From Nitrospira sp. (lineage in GTDB: Bacteria > Nitrospirota > Nitrospiria > Nitrospirales > Nitrospiraceae), in assembly GCA_018242685.1 (NCBI GenBank), contig JAFEBM010000027.1, positions 62,001 to 126,000 on the forward strand: 64,000 nucleotides of DNA. Reading direction: 5' to 3'. Made by a program: the position numbers and the translations under genes. Position 1 is the first letter of the stretch, and the number at the start of each line of letters is the position of its first letter. Below the pieces are notes generated by a model, which saw only the letters and a program-made list of their open reading frames with translations, was not told the DNA's origin and made no database searches. Shown here in pieces: positions 46,189-54,478 of this stretch.

Positions 46189-46583
46189 CGGCTCAAGGAG
46201 CAGGGCAGGGAGAGCCTTGCGACGGAGCTTTGCGTTGCCAGAGTCCTTGGGGCTGCTGTGCTGGTCTAGGCGACGGTGTGTAACGTCGGCTGAGGACCCG
46301 TTGGCTCAACGCAGCTCAGCTGAGTCAGGGCTGGATGCCTCTGTGCGTGCTTCTGGGCAAGTAATAAGGGGCAGATCTTGTCTTGTGCCTCTCGATAATC
46401 TACACTCCGCTCCCTGGCCCGTCCCCTGCGCATCGAATGTTCTGACGCGCTCTACTAGGCCTCCACAAGTTGAAACAATTCATCGCCGGACGTCAGGTCG
46501 ATGTGCAGCAACCCGAATCTTGTTTCTACAAGATCTTCATTTTGTAATCTTGTGGAGCCTATCCCTCGTTATGGGTCTTCTTC
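46189..46583. other. Gene-free gap between copC and the efflux operon
   Basis: A 395-bp space between convergent genes. An open frame on the plus strand (about 46217-46612) shows no family resemblance, no good ribosome site and lies partly over the end of the adaptor gene. No terminator is clear. Confidence 0.4.
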
Positions 46584-47768
46584 TCATGTGGAGGTTCCCA
46601 ATGCTGGGTTGAGGTCGTACCCTGGCTCCGGCGTCACGATGCGCACTTTAGAGTCTTCGAGCAACGCGGCGCTCGGATTGTTCACGATGCGGTCGTTCGC
46701 GGAAATCCCCTCTGAAACTTGGATGATGTTGTCGAAGAGTTTGTCCACCGTGATGGTTTGCAAGCGCACGTGGTCATCCTCCTTCACCACAGCCACTTGT
46801 GTGCCATGCTCTTTATAGATCAACACAGAGGAGGGCAGTATGAAGGCTGGTCGATCGATCGGCGCCGTCATGTGGACTTGAGCATACGTGCCGGGCCAAA
46901 GTGCGTGGTCCTCGTTGTCGATCGTGAAAATAGTGGTCGCGGTGCGCGTGCCGATGTCGAATCCCTTGGCGACGGTCAGAAACTCGAAGTTGAAATGCCG
47001 GTGAGGCAACGGCGCCACAGTCACGTCGGCCGTCAAGCCTGGACGGAGAAACGGCCCGAACATCTGAGGGACATTGACAAAGAGACGCAACTTATCGACG
47101 ACGGCCACTGTAAACAGGTTACTTTTCACGTTGGGGGTACTGAGATTACCCTCTTTACTGACCAAGTCGCCGACGTTGATGTTACGCTGGATGACGATCC
47201 CGTCAAACGGCGCGATGATCCGTTTAAACCCGATAAACGCTTCGATGTTCTTGACCTTTTGCTCCGCTGCCTTGACCAGCGCTGCCTGGGCCCTCCAGTC
47301 TTGTTCCTGTACCGTAATCGACTGCTCGGACACCGCATGATTGGGGCGCAGCGCAACCCAGCGATTCTTGGTCACGTCAGCGAGTTTGTACTTGGCGCGC
47401 TGGGATTCCAAATCCGCCTGAGCCTGTCGGTATTCGGCATCGAGATCCGGCGTGCTGATTTCGGCGAGGAGGTCGCCCTTTTTCACTTCGTCTCCGTAGC
47501 GCTTGTACCACATCTTCACATAGCCCGTGACGCGCGCGTAGATCGGCGCTTCGTACCAGCCGACGATATTGCCGGGAAGCGTAATGGTCTCGGACTTCGG
47601 AGTCGGCTTGGGAGCAACGACCGCGACAGTGGGCACGGCTTCTGTGATTGTCCTGTCGCGCAGCGAGGCGGCCTCGCTTTGAGCCTCATGCACCCGATAG
47701 CCGAGGTACAGTCCGCACAGGATGATGGCTGCAATGGCGATACGTGATCGAACAAGTGTCTGGATCAT
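46584..47768 (-). CDS. RND efflux periplasmic adaptor (HlyD/AcrA family)
   Basis: A 394-residue protein. Start 47768 shares ATGA with the permease stop. N-terminal helix (SRIAIAAIILCGLYLGYRV), lipoyl/barrel-sandwich strands LPGNIVGWYEAPIYARVTGY and PFDGIVIQRNINVGDLV, a helical hairpin between, and a C-terminal beta-barrel. It links the inner-membrane pump to an outer-membrane channel. No TolC gene is in the operon, so the outer channel must be encoded elsewhere. Confidence 0.85.
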   Translation of the reverse strand: MIQTLVRSRIAIAAIILCGLYLGYRVHEAQSEAASLRDRTITEAVPTVAVVAPKPTPKSETITLPGNIVGWYEAPIYARVTGYVKMWYKRYGDEVKKGDLLAEISTPDLDAEYRQAQADLESQRAKYKLADVTKNRWVALRPNHAVSEQSITVQEQDWRAQAALVKAAEQKVKNIEAFIGFKRIIAPFDGIVIQRNINVGDLVSKEGNLSTPNVKSNLFTVAVVDKLRLFVNVPQMFGPFLRPGLTADVTVAPLPHRHFNFEFLTVAKGFDIGTRTATTIFTIDNEDHALWPGTYAQVHMTAPIDRPAFILPSSVLIYKEHGTQVAVVKEDDHVRLQTITVDKLFDNIIQVSEGISANDRIVNNPSAALLEDSKVRIVTPEPGYDLNPALGTST

Positions 47769-50700
47769 GAGATCTCCTTCGGTTGCTGAGCCGTACGCCG
47801 GGTGTACATGATGGCATACACGCAGGGTACGAAAAGCAGGGTGAAGAGCGTGGCCATGAGTAAGCCGCCGATGACGGCGCGACCCAGCGGCGCGTTCTGC
47901 GAATAGCCCGTCGCCATGGGGACCATCCCGAAAATCATGGCAGCGGCAGTCATGAGCACCGGACGGAAGCGGGTCGCCCCGGCTTCGAGCGCGGCCCGCA
48001 ATGCGTCGCCGTGCTCTTGAAGCATCTCGCGTGCGTAGGACACCACGAGGATCGAATTGGCGGTCGCTGTGCCCATGCACATGATGGCACCGGTCAGCGC
48101 CGGTTCCGACAGACGTGTATGGGTCAGAAACAAGGCCCAGGCGATGCCCGCCAGCGCGCCGGGCAAGGCGGTGATGATGATAAAGGGATCGAGCCAGGAT
48201 TGAAAATTGACGACGATCAACAGATAGATCAGCATGATCGCGACGAGCAGCCCGAAAATCAGCTCGGCATACGCCTCGTACATCAACGATGCCTGGCCGT
48301 GGATTTCAACCTCCGCGCTGCGGGGCTTCTGGTCCTCCATGCTCTTGGTAATCTTCTGGACATCAGCCAGCACCCCGCCGAGGTCGCGATCTTCAACGGA
48401 GACATAGATGTCGAACAGCGGCATGATGTTGCCGTGCGTGATCACGCCCGGCGTTCCTTGCGGTATCAGGTCGGACAAATTACCGAGCAACTGGACGTCA
48501 CCCTTCAGGTCGTTTGACGAATCGACCGGAACGGTCTTGAGACTATTGACGCTGTTGATGAACGGCTGCGGCGTATAGACATTGATCAGGTACGACATGC
48601 CGGTGCTGGGGTCGAGCCAATAGATCTGATCGATTTGTTGGCTGCCGGCGGTCGTCATGAGGAGATTTTCGGCCATGTCCCTCAGGGTTCTGTCGACATT
48701 GAGCCCGAACGTGCGGTCGCCTTCGACCATCATGGTCGGCGTGCGCATCGTCTGGTGAACCACCACGTCCTTCGCGCCGGGGATTCGGCGAAACTCGTCG
48801 GCCAATTTGAGCGTGAACTCGTAGCTGGGGTACGTGTCCGGGCCGTTGACCTGCACATCGATCGGCGCGGGCGCCCCGAAGTTGAGAATCTTGGCGGTCA
48901 GATCGGACGGTTGGAACGTAAATTCGGTCCCTGGATATCGCTCTTTCAAGCCCTTGCGGAGCGTTTTCCGGATGTCCCACACCGGCGATTTTTCATCATG
49001 GAGCAAAATCGTCATGTCACAATCCTGAGAACCGATCGTCGGCGTCGGAATGAACGCAAGATTGTGCGGCCCGACCGGCAGGCCACAGTTGCTGACGATG
49101 TTTTCGACCTGATTGGGCAACAACTCTTCGATGCTGTTGGCGACGAGCGTGGTGAGGCGTCCTGACACCTCGATGCGCGTCCCGAGGGGCGCCCGCATGT
49201 GCATCTGAATGACCCCCGACCGGATCTCCGGAAAATAGTCGCGACCGAGGAGGAAAAACAGGCCCATCGAACCGACCGCGACGACGAGTGAAACGGTGAC
49301 GAAGGCACGGCGACGATCGATCAGCCGTTTGAGTAGCGCCTCGTAGCTGTCGCGGAACCGGTTGAAGCGGCGTTCGAACCCTTGCTGAAAACGGACGAAG
49401 ACATTCCGCGACGGCTCCGCGGCCGGCTGTCCGTGGGGTTGGTGTTCATGTGGTTGGTCATGGTGACTCTTCAGCATGTATTTCGCCATGGTCGGCACCA
49501 ATGTGCGCGAGAAGATAAAGGAGGCGATCATCGCGATCATGACGGCCTCCGCCATGGGCTTAAACAGATAGCCGGCGACGCCGCTGAGATCGAAGAGCGG
49601 GAACCAGGCGATCGCGATGCAGAGGGTGGCGACGAGTGTCGGGACGACGATCTGATTGGCGGCGTCGATGATGGCCTCCTCCAACGGCTTGCCCATCTCG
49701 AGATGGCGATCGATATTTTCGATCATTACGGTCGCATCATCGACCAGGATGCCGACGGCCAGGGCCAGCCCGCCCAGGGTCATGACGTTGATCGTCTCCT
49801 CGAGCCAATGGAGGCCGATGATGGCGGTCAGGATGGATAACGGGATCGAGACCCAGACGATGACTGTGGCCCTCCAGGAGCCGAGCAATAACAGCACGAT
49901 GAGACCCACCAGCGCGCCGGCGGTCAGCATTTCATGGAGCACGTCGGAGATCGAATCTTTTACGAAGGTCGAAGCGTCGTCGAGGAGCCGGATCCTCACG
50001 CCCTCCGGAGAGACGCGTTCGGCGCGTGGGATCATCTTTTTGATCCCCTCGACCACGTCGAGAGTCGAGGCCTCCGTACTCTTCATCGCGACAAGGATGA
50101 CGGTTTGTTTGCCTTTCACGAGGACCATGTTCTGTTGGACCCGACCCATGAGACGCACCGACGCCACGTCGCGCAGGTAGACGTATGCGTTGCCGTCACG
50201 CTTGATCGGAATATTCGAAAAATCGTCGATCTTCAACGGTGACGCGTTCGTCAAGACGACCCAGTCGGTCTGTTTAATCTTGATGTCGCCGGACGGCAAT
50301 ACGAGATATTGCTTCATGAGGACATCGTGAATATCGGACGGCGTGAGGTGACGAGCGAGCATTTTCTGCGGATCGAGATTAACCATGACCTGCATGTCCT
50401 GCCCCCCGTATGGGTGCGGGAGGACGATCCCCGGTACCGTGACCATCAGGGGGCGGATTCGCATGTAGGTGAGATTATAGAGTTCCGCGGGCGTCATCTC
50501 GTCGGAACTGATTTCGAGCATGGCCACCGGGATGGAGGACGGGGCGAGACGCATGACCATGGGCGGGGAAATATCGGGTGGCAGAGCCTTGACGACATTT
50601 TGCGCGATGCCCACGATATCCGCTTCGGCCCGGCCTACATCGATTCCGTCCTGGAGAAAGATGTTGGTGATGCTGCTGCCGTAATAGGAATGGCTATGGA

Positions 50701-50944
50701 TATACTTGATGCCCTCGACTGTCGAGGTCAAAAAGCGTTCGAACATATATGTGATGCGCCCTTCCACCTGCGGCGGGATCATGCCGGAATAGATCCAGAC
50801 CACGGAGGTGACGGGAATCGTGATATTCGGAAAGACGTCGGTCGGCATGTGGCGTATCGTCTTGGTCCCGAGGAACACGATGAGAATGGACATGACGACG
50901 AAGGTGTAGGGCCTCCGAAGGGCGATGAGGACAAGCTGGTTCAT
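47765..50944 (-). CDS. RND family efflux permease
   Basis: A 1059-residue AcrB-type pump. Proton-relay motif in TM4: GILVDDATVMIENIDRHLEM (adjacent Asp pair), then two large periplasmic loops and twelve membrane helices. The DD in TM4 fits drug-type (HAE) pumps and differs from the heavy-metal CusA pattern. MNQLVLIALRRPYTFVVMSI is the typical opening. Coupled to the adaptor gene. Likely exports a hydrophobic or amphipathic compound; substrate not readable. Confidence 0.88.
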   Translation of the reverse strand: MNQLVLIALRRPYTFVVMSILIVFLGTKTIRHMPTDVFPNITIPVTSVVWIYSGMIPPQVEGRITYMFERFLTSTVEGIKYIHSHSYYGSSITNIFLQDGIDVGRAEADIVGIAQNVVKALPPDISPPMVMRLAPSSIPVAMLEISSDEMTPAELYNLTYMRIRPLMVTVPGIVLPHPYGGQDMQVMVNLDPQKMLARHLTPSDIHDVLMKQYLVLPSGDIKIKQTDWVVLTNASPLKIDDFSNIPIKRDGNAYVYLRDVASVRLMGRVQQNMVLVKGKQTVILVAMKSTEASTLDVVEGIKKMIPRAERVSPEGVRIRLLDDASTFVKDSISDVLHEMLTAGALVGLIVLLLLGSWRATVIVWVSIPLSILTAIIGLHWLEETINVMTLGGLALAVGILVDDATVMIENIDRHLEMGKPLEEAIIDAANQIVVPTLVATLCIAIAWFPLFDLSGVAGYLFKPMAEAVMIAMIASFIFSRTLVPTMAKYMLKSHHDQPHEHQPHGQPAAEPSRNVFVRFQQGFERRFNRFRDSYEALLKRLIDRRRAFVTVSLVVAVGSMGLFFLLGRDYFPEIRSGVIQMHMRAPLGTRIEVSGRLTTLVANSIEELLPNQVENIVSNCGLPVGPHNLAFIPTPTIGSQDCDMTILLHDEKSPVWDIRKTLRKGLKERYPGTEFTFQPSDLTAKILNFGAPAPIDVQVNGPDTYPSYEFTLKLADEFRRIPGAKDVVVHQTMRTPTMMVEGDRTFGLNVDRTLRDMAENLLMTTAGSQQIDQIYWLDPSTGMSYLINVYTPQPFINSVNSLKTVPVDSSNDLKGDVQLLGNLSDLIPQGTPGVITHGNIMPLFDIYVSVEDRDLGGVLADVQKITKSMEDQKPRSAEVEIHGQASLMYEAYAELIFGLLVAIMLIYLLIVVNFQSWLDPFIIITALPGALAGIAWALFLTHTRLSEPALTGAIMCMGTATANSILVVSYAREMLQEHGDALRAALEAGATRFRPVLMTAAAMIFGMVPMATGYSQNAPLGRAVIGGLLMATLFTLLFVPCVYAIMYTRRTAQQPKEIS

Positions 50945-51156
50945 ACGTCTGCCTCCTGTACTTCTCTATATCCTGTCTATCTCTGGGAGGAATTACGGCC
51001 CATTCTTCCCGCCGATACAAGGAATCCGTGGTGGTTCACGTGTCTTATATAGCGTTATAGTGCACAGACCCGATGATGGGGAACTCGGAGATTCCGAAGA
51101 AGATACGGGAAATATTACGAGGGCAATTGAGTGCAAAATACACGAGGATAGTCCCC

Positions 51157-51801
51157 CTAGGATGCCGGTGTGATTCCGTGGGTGAGCGCGTATTTGATCA
51201 AATCCGCTGTGGTCTGGAGATTGAGCTGCGTCAAAATTTGGCTCTTATGAAACTCGACCGTCCGCGAAGAGATGGTCAACAGATTCGCAATTTCCTTTGC
51301 AGTCCGCCCTTCGGCCAGCAGTTGCAGAACTTCTCGCTGGCGCGTGGTGAGGCGGTGCACTCCAAGGGCTGTTTCCGAAGCCGTTGAGAGAAAGACATTG
51401 AGCATGTCCTTGGTAATCAACGAGGTAATATAGGAATGTCCCGCAAGCGCCGCCCGAATCGCTTGGTCCAATTCATCCACTGCCGAACGCTTGAGCACAT
51501 AGGCCGATGCCCCGGCTTCAAAAGCGGACCGGATATATTCCTTGTCCGCATGCATGGTGACGATGATGATTTTGGTGCCGGGGCAGATCTTCTTCAGCTG
51601 AGCCGCCGCATCGATCCCGTTCAGCAACGGCATGGACACATCGAGGATCACAATATCGGGTTGAAGCTCCTTCGCGGCGTCCAAGAGCGCCCGCCCGTCC
51701 TCGACGGCGCCGACCAACTCATACTGTCCTTCGAGAATTCGGCGAAATCCCTCCAAGACCAGGAGATGATCGTCGGCCAACAGAACGCGCGGCTTAGGCA
51801 T
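51157..51801 (-). CDS. NarL/FixJ-family response regulator
   Basis: A 214-residue protein. Receiver domain with Asp54 (IVILDVSMPLLNGID) and the acidic pair at LLADDH. C-terminal LuxR-type HTH: LTTRQREVLQLLAEGRTAKE and ISSRTVEFHKSQILTQL. It overlaps the kinase gene by 8 bases and is its likely partner. Target genes unknown; the neighbouring efflux operon, same strand and just downstream, is a reasonable candidate. Confidence 0.87.
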   Translation of the reverse strand: MPKPRVLLADDHLLVLEGFRRILEGQYELVGAVEDGRALLDAAKELQPDIVILDVSMPLLNGIDAAAQLKKICPGTKIIIVTMHADKEYIRSAFEAGASAYVLKRSAVDELDQAIRAALAGHSYITSLITKDMLNVFLSTASETALGVHRLTTRQREVLQLLAEGRTAKEIANLLTISSRTVEFHKSQILTQLNLQTTADLIKYALTHGITPAS

Positions 51802-52963
51802 GCCGTCCTCCTTGAATCAGCGGGATATGAACGCGGATATGGGTGCCGTGTCCGGGTGTCGACTTCACCTCCAACGTGCCCTGCGCCAAACGGACACGCT
51901 CCTTCATGCTCAGCAATCCCAGGTGCCCGCCGGGTTTGGTTGACTGCCCGAGATCGAATCCCACCCCATTGTCGCGAATGGACAGGTCGATCATCTCTTC
52001 GTCGCACATCACCTCCACTTCGACCTGTGAGGCCTGGGCATGCCGAGCGACGTTGCTGAGACTTTCCTGCACAATCCGATAGATGCCGATGGTGACTTCG
52101 TCAGGCAGTGTCGTGACGGGATCATTGTGCACGTAGCTGCTCCGGATACCCGTGCGGGTTGAAAAGTCATCGACAAGGCCGCGCACGGCTTTCACCAGTC
52201 CCAAATCATCCAAAATCGACGGATGAAAACGATAGGCCATTTGGCGTACATCGTCGGAAATGAGGGTGATGCATTCGGACACCCGGCGAATCTCATCCCG
52301 TAGATGATTGAAATCGGTCGACGGATCTTTCTCCATCTGTCGAAGATCCAGCGTCAGCATCGCCAGCCGTTGATTGATGTGGTCGTGCAGGTCACGAGAG
52401 ATCCTTCGACGATCTTCTTCCTGCGCCGTCAGAAGCTGCCCGGCCAGCGCCCGCAAATCTTCCCGATTCTGCTGAAGTTGACGTTCCCTGGCTTGCAGCG
52501 CGGCTTGGCTGGTGCGCAGCGACTGTTCCGTCTCTTTGCGGTCGGCGATTTCGGTGATCAACGATTGATTGAGGGTGGCCAATTGTTGTGTTCGTGCATG
52601 CACTCGTGCCTCGAGTTCGTCATGCGCTTGCCGCAGTTCGTCCTCGGCCCTGCGGCGATGCAAAAAAAACAGCAATGGGAGCCAGATAGCCGTGAGACTG
52701 AACAGACGATTGACGACGCCCATCCAATGAGGTACTCCCTCAATGGTCAAGCCGAGATCGGTGCCGGCCAAGTCGAGTACGGAGCAGACCGCCGCTGCAA
52801 TGAGCGGGCCCTTTCGGTATGGTAGTAGGAAGGAGAGGATGACGAGTCCGCCATAGAGCACGCCGGTATTGATGCCGAATGGAAGGTAGAGATCGAGGCA
52901 GAACAGACCAACACCGAGGCCTATGATGATAGGCAGAAAAGTTCTCTTGGTGGCATAGACCAT
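51794..52963 (-). CDS. Sensor histidine kinase (HisKA_3 type)
   Basis: A 389-residue protein with four or so membrane helices (residues about 10-105), a coiled-coil (AEDELRQAHDELEARVHART, about 105-185), the H-box DLHDHINQRLAMLTLDLRQ with His near 190, and a C-terminal HATPase region (DNGVGFDLGQS). The ligand domain is the membrane part only. It phosphorylates the adjacent NarL-type regulator. Confidence 0.85.
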   Translation of the reverse strand: MVYATKRTFLPIIIGLGVGLFCLDLYLPFGINTGVLYGGLVILSFLLPYRKGPLIAAAVCSVLDLAGTDLGLTIEGVPHWMGVVNRLFSLTAIWLPLLFFLHRRRAEDELRQAHDELEARVHARTQQLATLNQSLITEIADRKETEQSLRTSQAALQARERQLQQNREDLRALAGQLLTAQEEDRRRISRDLHDHINQRLAMLTLDLRQMEKDPSTDFNHLRDEIRRVSECITLISDDVRQMAYRFHPSILDDLGLVKAVRGLVDDFSTRTGIRSSYVHNDPVTTLPDEVTIGIYRIVQESLSNVARHAQASQVEVEVMCDEEMIDLSIRDNGVGFDLGQSTKPGGHLGLLSMKERVRLAQGTLEVKSTPGHGTHIRVHIPLIQGGRHA

Positions 52964-53614
52964 GATGTGAGCTTCACATTATGAAACGAGGCTCTAGAAT
53001 CCATGTAACACTATCTTATCGCTTCTTAACACTATGAACATCCCTGGTGGCTCGTGGAACGGTTCTGCGCCTGGCTCCAAATGGGAGCGGTGCCTGCAGA
53101 TTCCTTGGGCGTATTATAACAAGCGCTTCCTCGGCTTTGTGCAACTCGCCTGCATCAGCCTGCTGTTGAAACAGTAGTCTTCAGCCTTTCAAACTTGTGC
53201 ACTCACGAAAAGAAAACCGCTGGGAAAATTAACAGAGGGCCCGCTCGATACATTACGAGGTTTCCGAGCCCCCCCTCAACCATTCAATCTGCTGAAGTTG
53301 CACCGTCTGCGAATGTGTGGGTGAAAGCAAGGTCTTGCGGAACTGGACGAGGTCGCTCGCAATCAATTGAGGACTTTGGATACTTCGGGCATGAAGGTCC
53401 AATCGGATCTACTCGACAGGGGCATCTTGCGGGATTGCGTATTTGAGGAAAGCGAGTAGAGTTCCCCTACGATCATCCTAACTTTCGCCGGCGTCGGCCA
53501 AGGCCGCATGCAGAGGAGGTGTTGATAGCCGTCATGGACAAATAAGAAGACGTGGAGACTTTCCGCTTAGCTGTTGAACCTGTTCAAACACCTGACATGT
53601 TTGAGGAGGCGAAG
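52964..53614. other. Gene-free region
   Basis: 650 bp without a supported gene. A plus-strand frame at 53195-53446 exists but has no recognised motifs and no ribosome site. Nothing else seen. Confidence 0.4.
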
Positions 53615-53881
53615 ATGAAAACTTGCAGCTATTCGTTGATGATGATGGTTGGAATGGTGCTGGCGCTCGGGGGTGTCGTGGCCGTCTTCAACTTCGACCA
53701 GCCTTCAGACGCGTTTTCGTTGGCCTGGTGGATGATCGTCGGTGGATGGTGTCTTGCATTCACAGGTATGGGAATAGACATTATGTATTTATTCAGACTC
53801 GCCAAGCGCCAACCAGTATACTTCCTCCAACCAGAGACGAATACGGCAAAAGGCGTCGAAGGAGAAGTCACTCGAAGATGA
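53615..53881 (+). CDS. Small two-helix membrane protein
   Basis: An 88-residue protein. Start 53615 follows TTTGAGGAGGCGAAG. Two hydrophobic segments (SLMMMVGMVLALGGVVAVF and WWMIVGGWCLAFTGMGIDIM) are separated by a short polar loop, with a charged C-terminus. No family recognised. A hairpin terminator lies 24 bases downstream. Confidence 0.6.
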   Translation: MKTCSYSLMMMVGMVLALGGVVAVFNFDQPSDAFSLAWWMIVGGWCLAFTGMGIDIMYLFRLAKRQPVYFLQPETNTAKGVEGEVTRR

Positions 53882-53904
53882 TGGTCTGAAAATGGAACCT
53901 TACC

Positions 53905-53942
53905 CCGTCTCTCTACTCACGCAAGTAGTGAGACGGTTTGCT
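53905..53942 (+). terminator. Terminator-like hairpin
   Basis: CCGTCTC-T-CTACT pairs with AGTAG-T-GAGACGG around CACGCA, followed by TTTGCTC. The stem is strong; the U-run is short. Confidence 0.6.
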
Positions 53943-54158
53943 CAATTCCTCTGTTGCTGTTAAGGCTTGCCTCACACGGTCCCATTCCGTTTCAACTCTC
54001 CCGTACTACACTCACGCTCGATCGTCATCGATGTTGGGCCTGTGATCAACGGCTATGAACAGATTATGTCTTAATAGAAGTTTTCCTGCTCGTTCTCTTG
54101 CTATCTCTATAATAATTTGCGTAGCGAATGAGCGGGTGCGTTGTGTAGGTGTGCCTCA

Positions 54159-54179
54159 CCGGTGCAGAAAGTTGTGAGC
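54159..54179 (+). repeat. Short repeat flanking the giant gene, copy 1
   Basis: CCGGTGCAGAAAGTTGTGAG resembles CCGGTGCAGAAAACTGTGAG at about 57250-57269 (two mismatches). The two copies bracket the giant surface-protein gene. No gene seen in 53943-54343 otherwise. Confidence 0.4.
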
Positions 54180-54343
54180 TTGTTCAGGGAATTTTAAACG
54201 TTGACTTCCTAAGAAGATCACCTGTATACACCGCCTGATCATCGGGACGATCATAAGGCGCTGCATCGGATAGGCTCGGCGTTCGTGCGCCCATGGATGG
54301 ATAAAAAGATACCTATTCGGAAAATTATTGAAAGGAGAGGCGG

Positions 54344-54478
54344 ATGCGCGACACGTTGTTCTTTTCGAAGCTCCGAGTGTTGTTGGAGGGCTGGCAGTGG
54401 AGGCTGCGGCGGGTCCGTTCTAGCTGATGGCAGTGCGCACATCGCACAACAGATTCAGCTCGTCCGCCCTCCCGCTTT
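54344..54478 (+). other. Probable true 5' end of the giant gene, interrupted by TGA
   Basis: AAAGGAGAGGCGG precedes ATG 54344, which is exactly in frame with the giant gene. It reads MRDTLFFSKLRVLLEGWQWR, then LRRVRSS and TGA at 54425-54427, then WQCAHRTTDSARPPSRF into MLEPLEG. LEPR-XLL-type motifs normally sit a few tens of residues from the N-terminus behind a basic stretch, as this reading gives. So the stop is either a point mutation (CGA to TGA), a sequence error or a read-through site. Confidence 0.55.

Noticed and set aside
46719..47747. 342-codon plus-strand frame opposite the RND adaptor
   Set aside because: It mirrors the coding strand of a clear adaptor gene and has no recognisable motifs; a shadow of a G+C-rich gene.
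47765..50944. Heavy-metal (CusA) type RND pump
   Set aside because: TM4 has the adjacent Asp pair of drug-type pumps, and CusA-type metal-binding Met pattern is not apparent.
53195..53446. 83-codon frame in the gap before the small membrane protein
   Set aside because: No ribosome site, no motif, unusual composition.
54425..54427. TGA as a selenocysteine codon
   Set aside because: No hairpin of bacterial SECIS type is evident just after it, and the position is in a basic leader, not a redox site.
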